A stretch of 64,000 nucleotides of DNA from Micrococcaceae bacterium RIT 802 (GTDB lineage: Bacteria; Actinomycetota; Actinomycetes; Actinomycetales; Micrococcaceae), in NCBI GenBank assembly GCA_016892645.1, contig JAFEMX010000004.1, forward strand, positions 1-64,000. The letters run 5' to 3'. Below are positions 56,634 to 64,000 of the stretch, one piece after another; position 1 is the stretch's first letter, and every line of letters starts with the position of its first letter. The notes under the pieces were generated by a model. The model was not told the DNA's origin. It made no database searches and saw nothing but the letters and a program-made list of their open reading frames with translations. Position numbers and translations under genes: made by a program.

Positions 56634-57771
56634 GGGACACCTCGGCTGCATCGAGCGGCACCGGAACTTCGTTCCGGGCCGTGGCGGACTTGATGCCGGC
56701 CTGCTTCGCTGCGACCAGGTTTGCGTGGGTCGGCGGTTCCGGGTGGTCTGCGGGCTTGCGCTTGGCGTACTCCGCGCGCAGTTCGGGCAGGACCAGTTCG
56801 CCGAACATGTCCAGCTGGTTCAGCACCGTCTTCAGCGGCAGGCCGGCGTGGTCGACCAGGAACAGCTGGCGGTGGTAGTCGCCGAAGAACTCCTGGAACG
56901 AGAGCGTCTTCTCAATCACCTGCTGCGGGCTGCCGACGGTCAGCGGGGTCTGGGAGGTGAAGTCCTCCATAGTCGGCCCGTGGCCGTAGACCGGGGCGTT
57001 GTCGAAGTAGGGACGGAATTCGTTGACCGCGTCCTGCGAGTTCTTGGCCATGTAGAACTGACCGCCGAGGCCGACGTACGCCTGGTCGGCGCGGCCGTGC
57101 CCGTAGTGCTCGAAGCGCTGGCGGTACAGGTTGATCAGCTGCTGGTAGTGCTCCTTGGGCCAGAAGATGTTGTTGGCGAAGAACCCGTCACCGTAGTAGG
57201 CGGCGATCTCGGCGACCTGCGGGGTGCGGATGGAGCCGTGCCAGACGAAGGGGGCGACGTCGTCGAGTGGGCGCGGGGTGGAGGTGAAGTTCTGCAGCGG
57301 GGTGCGGTGCTTGCCCTGCCACGTCACGGTGTCCTCGTCCCAGAGCCGGCGCAGCAGGTTGTAGTTCTCGATGGTCAGCTCCACCGAGTCCTGCGAGTTC
57401 TTGCCGAACCACGGGTAGACCGGGGCGGTGTTCCCGCGCCCGAGCACCAGGTCGGCACGCCCGTCGGAGACGTGCTGGAGCATGGCGAAGTCCTCGGCGA
57501 TCTTCACCGGATCGTTCGTGGTGATCAGCGTGGTCGCGGTCGAGAGCGTGATGTGCTCGGTCTGGGCGGCGATGTAGGCCAAAGTCGTGGTGGGGGAGGA
57601 CGAGAAGAAGGGCCGGTTGTGGTGCTCGCCGATGGCGAAGACGTCCATGCCGATCTCTTCGACCTTCTTGGCGATGGCGATTTCCGCCTTGATGCGCTCG
57701 TTCTCGCTGGGGGTGTGCCCGGTGGTGGGGTCGGTGGTGATGTCACTGACCGAAAAGACGCCGATTTCCAT
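56626..57771 (-). CDS. LLM class flavin-dependent oxidoreductase
   Basis: 381 residues; luciferase-like TIM barrel using FMN/F420-type flavin. N-terminus MEIGVFSVSDI, EEIGMDVFAIGEHHNRPF, and LQHVSDGRADLVLGRGNTAP are standard. ATG 57771 is followed by the family start. Operon with marR; a perfect palindrome lies 42 bases upstream. Monooxygenase substrate unknown. Confidence 0.9.
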   Translation of the reverse strand: MEIGVFSVSDITTDPTTGHTPSENERIKAEIAIAKKVEEIGMDVFAIGEHHNRPFFSSSPTTTLAYIAAQTEHITLSTATTLITTNDPVKIAEDFAMLQHVSDGRADLVLGRGNTAPVYPWFGKNSQDSVELTIENYNLLRRLWDEDTVTWQGKHRTPLQNFTSTPRPLDDVAPFVWHGSIRTPQVAEIAAYYGDGFFANNIFWPKEHYQQLINLYRQRFEHYGHGRADQAYVGLGGQFYMAKNSQDAVNEFRPYFDNAPVYGHGPTMEDFTSQTPLTVGSPQQVIEKTLSFQEFFGDYHRQLFLVDHAGLPLKTVLNQLDMFGELVLPELRAEYAKRKPADHPEPPTHANLVAAKQAGIKSATARNEVPVPLDAAEVSHA

Positions 57772-57812
57772 GCTGTGCTCCTTCGTTCCTCTGGCCTCCA
57801 GTATGCCAGACT

Positions 57813-57832
57813 TTATATGCATTTGCATATAA
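57813..57832 (-). promoter_or_regulatory. MarR-type palindrome
   Basis: TTATATGCA (57813-57821), TT, TGCATATAA (57824-57832): a perfect 9-2-9 palindrome upstream of the LLM-marR operon. The AT-rich sequence is typical for MarR operators. Confidence 0.85.
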
Positions 57833-57894
57833 GAGCGTCCATGGGGTGGGAATCATTCCCCGGCATGCGGGTGAGGTCGCTCACCTCGGCGGCA

Positions 57895-58593
57895 TCAGCC
57901 CTCCCGGGGAACGATGCCGGCCTGGTAGGCGGTGATCGCGGCTTGTACGCGGTTGCGGGCGTCGAGCTTGATGAGCACGGAACTGACGTGGCCCTTGACC
58001 GTTCCCTCGGTCAGGAACAATCGCCTCCCGATCTCGGCGTTGGAGTAACCGGCGCCAAGCAGCGCCAGAACATCGCGCTCCCTGCCGGTCAGCCGTCCCA
58101 CGGCCTCTGCTGCCTCCCTCGGCACCGGGCTCCTGCCAGCGCGCAGCCGGTTCACCACCCGAAGGGCGACGGCCGGGGACAGGAAGGCGGCACCGGAGGC
58201 AACGGCCCGCACCCCCGCGATCAACTCGCGCGGGTCGGCGGCCTTGAGAAGGAATCCTCCGGCTCCGATGCCCAGTGCCTCGTCGATGTAGTCGTCCTCG
58301 CCGAACGTGGTGAGCATGACGATTCGCGTCTGCGGTACCCGCGCCACCAGTTCCCGGGCGGCAGCCAACCCGTCCAGGCGCGGCATGCGGATGTCCAGGA
58401 GCACGACGTCGGGACGGAACCGGGCGACGGCATCAACTGCTTCCCGGCCGTCTGCCGCCTCCGCCACCACCTCGATGGCCGGATCGGCACCCAGTATGGC
58501 GCGGACCCCGGCCCGGACCAGGGCCTCGTCATCGGCGAGGACCACGGAGATCCTCCGGCCGGCAGGATCCAAGGATTCGGCGGGCGTGCTCAT
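57895..58593 (-). CDS. NarL-family response regulator
   Basis: 232 residues. Receiver (VVLADDEALVRAGVRAIL, phospho-Asp in VVLLDIRMPRLDG, TTFGEDDYIDEAL, Lys in FLLKAADP) and LuxR HTH (YSNAEIGRRLFLTEGTVKGH). ATG 58593 overlaps the kinase stop by 4 bases. Operon with the histidine kinase; the divergent ABC transporter at 60196 is the likely target. Confidence 0.92.
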   Translation of the reverse strand: MSTPAESLDPAGRRISVVLADDEALVRAGVRAILGADPAIEVVAEAADGREAVDAVARFRPDVVLLDIRMPRLDGLAAARELVARVPQTRIVMLTTFGEDDYIDEALGIGAGGFLLKAADPRELIAGVRAVASGAAFLSPAVALRVVNRLRAGRSPVPREAAEAVGRLTGRERDVLALLGAGYSNAEIGRRLFLTEGTVKGHVSSVLIKLDARNRVQAAITAYQAGIVPREG

Positions 58594-60050
58594 GGTGCCT
58601 CCTGGGCGGTGAGCCGGTCCTTGGAGACGAGGACCTCTCCCCGGAAGCAGAGGCGGAACATGTCCGAACTGACATCGAACACGTTGGCCCGCGCCGCAAA
58701 GTACTCGCAGCGGGACCCCGTGGGAGCGGCCGGCTCGCCCAGCATGGGGGAGGCCTTCTCGATGCTGCTGGTGGGCAGCACCGCTTCGAGCTGTCCGCGC
58801 GTCTGGCCCGGTTCGATCGCGGCATAGTCGCCGGGCGGCAGTCCGGTCATCCGTACCGTCACCAGCTGGAGGACCAGCATGACAAGCGCCAACAGCACGG
58901 CCAGGGCGATCGGGAGGAGGGCGCTGCGCCATTGGAGGGAACGCGCCGTGCGCCGGGCTTCACGCAGGTCCGCCGCCGGCACCTCGGCATCACGGTTCAC
59001 GGAGCCCGGCCCGGGCAGGTGAACCCCGCCCGGGCGGGCTCCCGGAGACGCGCCTGCACCGCCGACGGTGGCGGCGCGGGGCAGGCGTGCGACGACGGTG
59101 AAGCCTCGGGCGTCCGGTCCGGCCTGGAAGGTCCCGCCCAGAACGGACAGCCGTTCGTCCAGTCCGGTGAGGCCCTGGCCCGCCCGGCCGTCCCGGCGTT
59201 GCGCGGCATCGGAGCCAGGCGACGCGGGGGCGTTGTGGACCGACACCGTGACGGGATCGGATGACTCGTCGTAGCGCACCTCCACGGCACCGCCGGGGGC
59301 GTACTTGGCGGCATTGGTCAACGCTTCCTGCACGACCCGGTAGGCCGCCTGTCGGGCCAGGGGACTCGGTTCGGGGATCCCCGGTGGCGGCGGTGTCCGG
59401 TCCAGCCGGATGGTCGCCCCGGAACGCCGTGCCCGCTCGATGAGCTCTTCGACGGACTCGTCCGCCGGTTGCCGCGCCGCGGCGGCGCCCTCCTCGCGCA
59501 GGACCGACACGATGTCATGCAGCCGTTCGATCGCCGCCGCCGCCTGTTCGCGCACGGCTGCGGCCGTTTGCCGTTGCTGTTCCGTTGCCCCAGCGGCAAC
59601 CTGCAGCGCCCCGCTGCCCAGGGCGATCAGGGCAAGGTCATGGCCGAGCTGGTCATGCATGTCCTCGGCGATGCGGGCACGCTCCCGCAGCCGGGCATGG
59701 TCGGCGATGAGCTGCCGCTCGTGGGCAGCCCGCCCGGCGCGAAGCCTACGGTATCGGCCCCACCACCATGGCAACACGCACACGAAGAACTGGAGGAGGA
59801 CGGTCGTGAGCCACAGTGACAGTGCGTTTCCCGGGGCCATGAAGAACGAGAGCAGCAGATTGAGGCCGGAGCCGACGCCGAAGGCGGTGAGCGCCGACGG
59901 TAGCGAGGACATCCTGCGGCCGGCCAGGTAGGCGCCTATCACGGCTAGCAGCCCGAGGAAGAAGCCGGCGGTCCCCTCGGATACGCCGGTGGCCACCGTC
60001 GCCACGACGAGGACGACGGCCCAGCTGATGTCATTCCACCGGCGGTTCAT
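58590..60050 (-). CDS. Sensor histidine kinase with C-terminal membrane-anchored extension
   Basis: 486 residues. N-terminal four hydrophobic segments (about 8-85), HisKA_3 with RARIAEDMHDQLGHDLALIA, and HATPase (VVQEALTNAAKYAPGG, GLTGLDERLSVLGG). Unusually, after the kinase core another hydrophobic segment occurs (LPIALAVLLALVMLVLQLV), followed by about 85 residues with SRCEYFAARANVF and FRLCFRGEVL, likely outside the cell. Such a tail is rare in kinases of this class. Paired with the NarL regulator. Confidence 0.88.
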   Translation of the reverse strand: MNRRWNDISWAVVLVVATVATGVSEGTAGFFLGLLAVIGAYLAGRRMSSLPSALTAFGVGSGLNLLLSFFMAPGNALSLWLTTVLLQFFVCVLPWWWGRYRRLRAGRAAHERQLIADHARLRERARIAEDMHDQLGHDLALIALGSGALQVAAGATEQQRQTAAAVREQAAAAIERLHDIVSVLREEGAAAARQPADESVEELIERARRSGATIRLDRTPPPPGIPEPSPLARQAAYRVVQEALTNAAKYAPGGAVEVRYDESSDPVTVSVHNAPASPGSDAAQRRDGRAGQGLTGLDERLSVLGGTFQAGPDARGFTVVARLPRAATVGGAGASPGARPGGVHLPGPGSVNRDAEVPAADLREARRTARSLQWRSALLPIALAVLLALVMLVLQLVTVRMTGLPPGDYAAIEPGQTRGQLEAVLPTSSIEKASPMLGEPAAPTGSRCEYFAARANVFDVSSDMFRLCFRGEVLVSKDRLTAQEAP

Positions 60051-60195
60051 GAGTGTCCATGCTACCGAGGAGCCGGCCGGCGGACACCCGACGAAAGTCA
60101 GGGGTGGCCCCGCGGGATCACCGACGATCGGCGGATGTGGGCGGCGCCCGGCGTCCGTAGCGTTGAAGACAACAACGGCAGAAGGAGCATCGACC

Positions 60196-61155
60196 ATGAT
60201 CGTCCTGGACGGACTCACCAAACAATTCGGCGACAAACGTGCGGTCGACGGCCTCTCGGTCACGATCCGGCCCGGCCTGGTCACCGGGTTTCTGGGACCC
60301 AACGGAGCCGGGAAAACGAGCACCATGCGGATGCTGCTCGGCCTCGACCGCCCCACGGCCGGCACGGCTCTCATCGGTGGGCAATGCTATGCGGACCTTG
60401 CCACGCCCCTGCGTACCGTGGGGGCTCTGCTCGATCCGCGGACCGGCATGCCGGGCCAGCGGGCCAGTAGCCACCTGCTTGGCATGGCCCGCAGCAACGG
60501 CATCCCCGTACGGCGGGTGGACGAGGTCCTCGCGGAAGTGGGGTTGGCCGAGATGGGTGGCCGACGCATCGGGACGTTCTCGCTGGGCATGCGCCAGCGA
60601 TTGGGGATCGCCGCGGCCCTCCTGGGCGAACCGGAGGTCCTGCTCTTCGACGAACCCGTCAACGGGCTCGACCCCGATGGCGTGGCCTGGATCCGGAGGC
60701 TCATGCGTTCCCAGGCAGCCGAGGGGCGAACGGTCTTCGTCTCCAGCCACCTGATGAGCGAAATGCAATCGACGGCAGACCACCTCGTCGTCATCGGACG
60801 CGGGAAGCTGATCGCCGACGACTCCATCGACAACGTCATCTCGGGCAGTGCGCTGAACTCCATCACCGTCCGCAGTCCGCAGGCCGGTGCGCTGCGCTCG
60901 GCCTTGGAGGCAGCCGGCCTGACCGTACAGCGCACCGGGGCTGACGATCGAGCAGGCGGCGGACCGGACCCGACGACATCCCTTGCGGTCACGGGCGGAA
61001 CGCTGGAACAGGTCGGGGCCATTGCCTTCACCCACGGGCTGCAACTGAACGAATTGTCCGTCAAACGCGCCTCCCTCGAGCAGGCCTACGGGGAACTGAC
61101 AGGTTCCAGCGTCGAATACAGCTCGGCGACTTCTTCGAAAGGAAACCCCTCATGA
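60196..61155 (+). CDS. ABC transporter ATP-binding protein (ABC-2 type)
   Basis: 319 residues. Walker A GPNGAGKTSTMRML, signature FSLGMRQRLGIAAALLG and Walker B VLLFDEPVNGLDPDG. AAGGAG before ATG 60196. With the next gene it forms a drug/lantibiotic-type exporter; divergent from the kinase-regulator pair. Confidence 0.92.
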   Translation: MIVLDGLTKQFGDKRAVDGLSVTIRPGLVTGFLGPNGAGKTSTMRMLLGLDRPTAGTALIGGQCYADLATPLRTVGALLDPRTGMPGQRASSHLLGMARSNGIPVRRVDEVLAEVGLAEMGGRRIGTFSLGMRQRLGIAAALLGEPEVLLFDEPVNGLDPDGVAWIRRLMRSQAAEGRTVFVSSHLMSEMQSTADHLVVIGRGKLIADDSIDNVISGSALNSITVRSPQAGALRSALEAAGLTVQRTGADDRAGGGPDPTTSLAVTGGTLEQVGAIAFTHGLQLNELSVKRASLEQAYGELTGSSVEYSSATSSKGNPS

Positions 61156-61946
61156 GTGCCACCGCGACCGAACACGCAGCACGTCGTTCCCCCGCCATCG
61201 GAGGTGGCCACGCGGTGGCCTTCGAATGGACCAAGCTCGCCAGTGTGCGCTCCACCTGGATCAGCCTTGCGCTGGCCGTGGTCGCGACCGTCGGCTTTTC
61301 GTGGCTCATCGGGGCGTCGGCCAAGGCAAGCGGTGACAACGGCTACGACACCTTCATGCCGGCCCCGGAGATCGCGTTCTCCTCCCTGCAGGTCTCCCAA
61401 CTTCTCCTGGTCGTGGTGGCCGCACTGTGCATCACCGCGGAGTATGCCTCCGGGACCATCACGACGTCGCTGCAGGCAGTGCCGGTGCGCGGTCGGCTGC
61501 TCGGTGCCAAGGCGGCCGTCCTGGCGGGTCTTGGCGGCATCTCGGGTGTCGTCCTCGTCGCGTTCGGCACCGCGGTGGCCGGCCCCAGTGCCGCGGAGTT
61601 CGGGACCTTCACGGCCGGCGATTTCGTCGCCGCGGCAGCGGGCTCCGCCTACTACCTGGCCATGTTGATGGTGATGATGCTGGGTATCGGGACGCTCCTG
61701 CGCAGCTCCGCCGGCACCATCACGACGGCCTTCATCCTGCTTTTTGCGCTGCCACAGGTCCTGCCGCTGTTCAGCCTGGCGTGGCTCCGGCACGCGATCG
61801 ACTACCTGCCGACGAACGCGGCACTCGCCCTGGCCAGCTCCGCCCCCGGCCCCTACGGGACGGGAGTCGCCGTGCTGGTTCTCGTGGCCTGGGCCGCCGG
61901 ATGCCTGGGGGCCGGATACGTTGCCCTCACCCGGCGGGACGCCTGA
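61152..61946 (+). CDS. ABC-2 permease
   Basis: 264 residues with six hydrophobic segments (FEWTKLASVRSTWISLAL, ITAEYASGTITTSLQAVPVR in part). Overlaps the ATPase gene by ATGA. Expected partner subunit. Ends before a strong terminator. Confidence 0.9.
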   Translation: MSATATEHAARRSPAIGGGHAVAFEWTKLASVRSTWISLALAVVATVGFSWLIGASAKASGDNGYDTFMPAPEIAFSSLQVSQLLLVVVAALCITAEYASGTITTSLQAVPVRGRLLGAKAAVLAGLGGISGVVLVAFGTAVAGPSAAEFGTFTAGDFVAAAAGSAYYLAMLMVMMLGIGTLLRSSAGTITTAFILLFALPQVLPLFSLAWLRHAIDYLPTNAALALASSAPGPYGTGVAVLVLVAWAAGCLGAGYVALTRRDA

Positions 61947-61965
61947 GCACGAAATCCAGGAGAGA

Positions 61966-61998
61966 GTGGTTTCCCGACCGGACCGATCGGGAAACCAC
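61966..61998. terminator. Bidirectional terminator between permease and mqo
   Basis: GTGGTTTCCCGA (61966-61977) pairs perfectly with TCGGGAAACCAC (61987-61998); loop of 9. It serves both convergent genes. Confidence 0.85.
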
Positions 61999-62039
61999 CC
62001 TCTTCTTGGCGTTCCGGGCCCCAGCTGGGGCCGGACGGC

Positions 62040-63533
62040 TTACTTCAGGTCAAGTGCCTTGTTGGTGGCGGCGGTGACGTCGGCCAACAACGACGGGTTC
62101 TCATTGAGCTTGGTGCCGAAGCTGGGGATGATCTCGGTCAGCTTGGACTCCCAGCCGGCGAAGTTCTGCGGGAAGCAGCGGCGCAGGACCTCGATCATGA
62201 TCGGGGCGGCCGTCGAGGCACCCGGGGAGGCGCCGAGCAGGCCGGAGATCGAACCGTCGGCACTGGTGATGACCTCGGTGCCGAACTGCAGGACGCCGCC
62301 GCGCTTCTTGTCCTTCTTGATGACCTGGACGCGCTGGCCGGCAGTGATGAGCTCGAAGTCCGCGCCGTTGGCGTTCGGGTAGTAGTCGCGCATGGCCGCA
62401 TTCTTGGCCTCGCGGCTCTTCAGGACCTCGGTGACCAGGTACTTGACCAGCCCGAGGTTGTCCTTGGCGACGGCAAGCATCGGGATGAGGTTGCCGGGGC
62501 GGACCGAGGCCACGAGGTCGAGGTAGGAGCCCGACTTCAGGAACTTGGGCGAGAAGCCGCCGTAGGGGCCGAACATGAGCGAGCGCTTGCCGTTGACGAA
62601 GCGCGTATCCAGGTGCGGGACCGACATGGGCGGGGCGCCCACGGAGGCCTGGCCGTAGACCTTGGCGTGGTGGCGGGCGATGACATCCTCGTTGGTGCTG
62701 CGCAGGAACTGGCCCGACACCGGGAAGCCGCCGAAGCCCTTGGCCTCGGGGATGCCCGCGGCCTGGAGCAGGTGCAGGGCACCGCCGCCGGCGCCGACGA
62801 AGACGAACTTGGCGTTGACGGCGCGCTTCTCGCCCGTGGCGTTGTTCTTGACCGTCAGCGTCCAGCCGGTGCCGTTGCGGTCCAGGTTGGTGACCTTGTG
62901 GCCGAAGTTCAGGTCGACGCCGTCCTCGCCCAGATTGCTCGTCAACTGTCGGGTCAGGGAACCGAAGTCGACGTCGGTGCCACCGACGACGCGGGAGGCT
63001 GCGACGCGCTGTGCCGGGTTGCGTCCTTCGGCGACCAATGGTGCCCACTCGGCGATGGTGTCCAGGTCCTCGCTGTGCTCCATGGTCTCGAACAGCGGCT
63101 GGGCGCGCAGCGACTCGAAGCGGGTCCTGAGGTAGTCGGCATGGGCGTCCCCGATGACGAAGCTCATGTGCGGCAGCGCGTTGATGAACGAGCTGGGGTT
63201 CGTGATGCGCTTCTGGTTCACCAGGTGCGTGTAGAACTGGCGGGAGACCTGCCACTGCTCGTTGATGCCCACGGCCTTGGCGGGGTCGACCTTGCCGTCC
63301 GCACCCATCGGCGAGTAGTTCAGCTCGCACAGGGCGGAGTGCCCGGTTCCGGCGTTATTCCAGGGGTCGGAGGACTCGGTGCCGGCCTGGTCGAGGTTCT
63401 CGAACAGGGCGATGCTCCAGCCGGGCTCCAGTTCCTTGATGAGCGTGCCCAGCGTTGCACTCATGACCCCACCGCCGATCAGTGCGACATCGACGTTCGT
63501 TGAGGGGGTTTGGCTGGGCACAGGATTCTCCAT
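62040..63533 (-). CDS. mqo: Malate:quinone oxidoreductase
   Basis: 497 residues, usual size. FAD-binding [20 protein letters not shown] and [18 protein letters not shown] are signatures. Membrane-associated TCA-cycle enzyme that passes electrons from malate to quinone. ATG 63533 preceded by GAGAATCC. Confidence 0.96.
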   Translation of the reverse strand: MENPVPSQTPSTNVDVALIGGGVMSATLGTLIKELEPGWSIALFENLDQAGTESSDPWNNAGTGHSALCELNYSPMGADGKVDPAKAVGINEQWQVSRQFYTHLVNQKRITNPSSFINALPHMSFVIGDAHADYLRTRFESLRAQPLFETMEHSEDLDTIAEWAPLVAEGRNPAQRVAASRVVGGTDVDFGSLTRQLTSNLGEDGVDLNFGHKVTNLDRNGTGWTLTVKNNATGEKRAVNAKFVFVGAGGGALHLLQAAGIPEAKGFGGFPVSGQFLRSTNEDVIARHHAKVYGQASVGAPPMSVPHLDTRFVNGKRSLMFGPYGGFSPKFLKSGSYLDLVASVRPGNLIPMLAVAKDNLGLVKYLVTEVLKSREAKNAAMRDYYPNANGADFELITAGQRVQVIKKDKKRGGVLQFGTEVITSADGSISGLLGASPGASTAAPIMIEVLRRCFPQNFAGWESKLTEIIPSFGTKLNENPSLLADVTAATNKALDLK

Positions 63534-63611
63534 CCGACGACTCTGGTGGCTTAAGCCAAGGTTAGCGCGGCCGGTTCACCCCGATGAAATCAGCGGACCC
63601 CGCCGCGGGGC

Positions 63612-64000
63612 TCAGGTGGCGAGCGTCACGCGGTCGAAGGACTCGTCCAGGGTCGGGCTCGTGGGGTAGCGCAGCACCGTGTCGTTCGCCGCCACGGCGG
63701 AAATCGGGTAGGCCAGCGGCAGGGCCGGGATGTCCCTGGTCAGCTGTTCGCCGATCTCCTGGTAAACGGCGGCCCGGGCGTCCCCGTTGGGCATCGACCG
63801 TGCGGCCACGATCTTGGTCCGGAGGCCGGGGGCCTCGTAGGTGAACTCCGAGGACGTGGTGCCGAAGAGGGTCCCGATGAAGTTGTCGGGATCCCGGTAG
63901 CCGCCGTTCCATCCGAGCAGGTGGAACCCGGGGATGCGGCCCTTCGTGACGCTGTCCAGATAGCCGTCCTCCCAGTCGATGGGGCGCGGCTCGATGTTGA
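63612..64000 (-). CDS. ABC transporter substrate-binding protein, family 5 (C-terminal part)
   Basis: The last 129 residues or so, 5' end beyond the window. IPGFHLLGWNGGYRDPDNFI and YQEIGEQLTRDIPALPLAYP are typical of peptide/nickel-type SBP_bac_5 proteins near their C-terminus. Extracellular lipoprotein binding oligopeptides or similar, expected with permease genes outside the window. Confidence 0.85.
   Translation of the reverse strand, partial: NIEPRPIDWEDGYLDSVTKGRIPGFHLLGWNGGYRDPDNFIGTLFGTTSSEFTYEAPGLRTKIVAARSMPNGDARAAVYQEIGEQLTRDIPALPLAYPISAVAANDTVLRYPTSPTLDESFDRVTLAT

Noticed and set aside
55348-58827. Very long plus-strand open frame (over 1100 codons)
   Set aside because: It is antisense to the ABC-F, MarR, LLM and NarL genes; GC-rich DNA makes such shadows. 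Composition is not protein-like.

Overview
The window looks like chromosomal DNA of a high-GC Gram-positive bacterium, most likely an Arthrobacter-like member of the Micrococcaceae. The evidence is indirect: actinobacterial gene content (long-form GAPDH, Mqo, NrtR-type regulator with nadABC, DevR/DevS-like two-component genes), many GTG starts and 4-bp ATGA/GTGA overlaps. No rRNA or tRNA gene was recognised. Genus-level assignment is inference. Left part (1-27 kb) is a mosaic accessory region. It starts with decayed transposase pieces, a C1 aminopeptidase, and a chrB-MFS pair. Then comes the most interesting part: a pyrroloquinoline quinone (PQQ) locus. A segment of about 2.85 kb (cupredoxin-like partner, PQQ alcohol dehydrogenase, pqqA, start of pqqB) occurs twice as a direct repeat (5920-8767 and 14531-17381). 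The right copy continues into complete pqqB, pqqC, pqqD, pqqE and a cation-exchanger gene. In the left copy pqqB is cut after codon 64 and the DNA runs into katG. katG, a GH15 glycosidase and IS debris lie between the copies. The dehydrogenase carries the Asp-Tyr-Asp motif of lanthanide-dependent enzymes and has no signal peptide. Downstream lie a decayed pqqE fragment, a Cys-rich mini-protein, a GAF-LytTR regulator, and gap plus pfkA. gap shares an upstream promoter/leader-like block with the region between the GH15 gene and a small ORF. Right part (27-64 kb) is, by eye, richer in GC and looks more like core genome. It holds an M64-type metallopeptidase fused to a seven-repeat propeller, an amidase, a RES-type toxin-antitoxin pair, and a branched-chain/pyruvate dehydrogenase-like operon with a split lipoyl/hydrolase component and a divergent Lrp regulator. 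It also holds an AbiE toxin-antitoxin module with a frameshifted toxin, the NrtR-nadA-nadB-nadC-cysteine desulfurase operon with a palindromic operator, two histidine kinase/NarL pairs (one linked to an ABC-2 transporter), an asparagine-synthase-like protein, an ABC-F ATPase, a MarR/LLM-monooxygenase operon with a perfect palindrome, malate:quinone oxidoreductase, and the 3' end of a peptide-binding protein running off the window. How the genes may work together: PqqA-E make PQQ, the dehydrogenase uses it to oxidise an alcohol or aldehyde, the partner protein is a candidate electron carrier or scaffold, the exchanger may handle the Ca2+ or lanthanide cofactor, and the GAF-LytTR protein is a candidate regulator. 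These functional links are inference from gene order and motifs.
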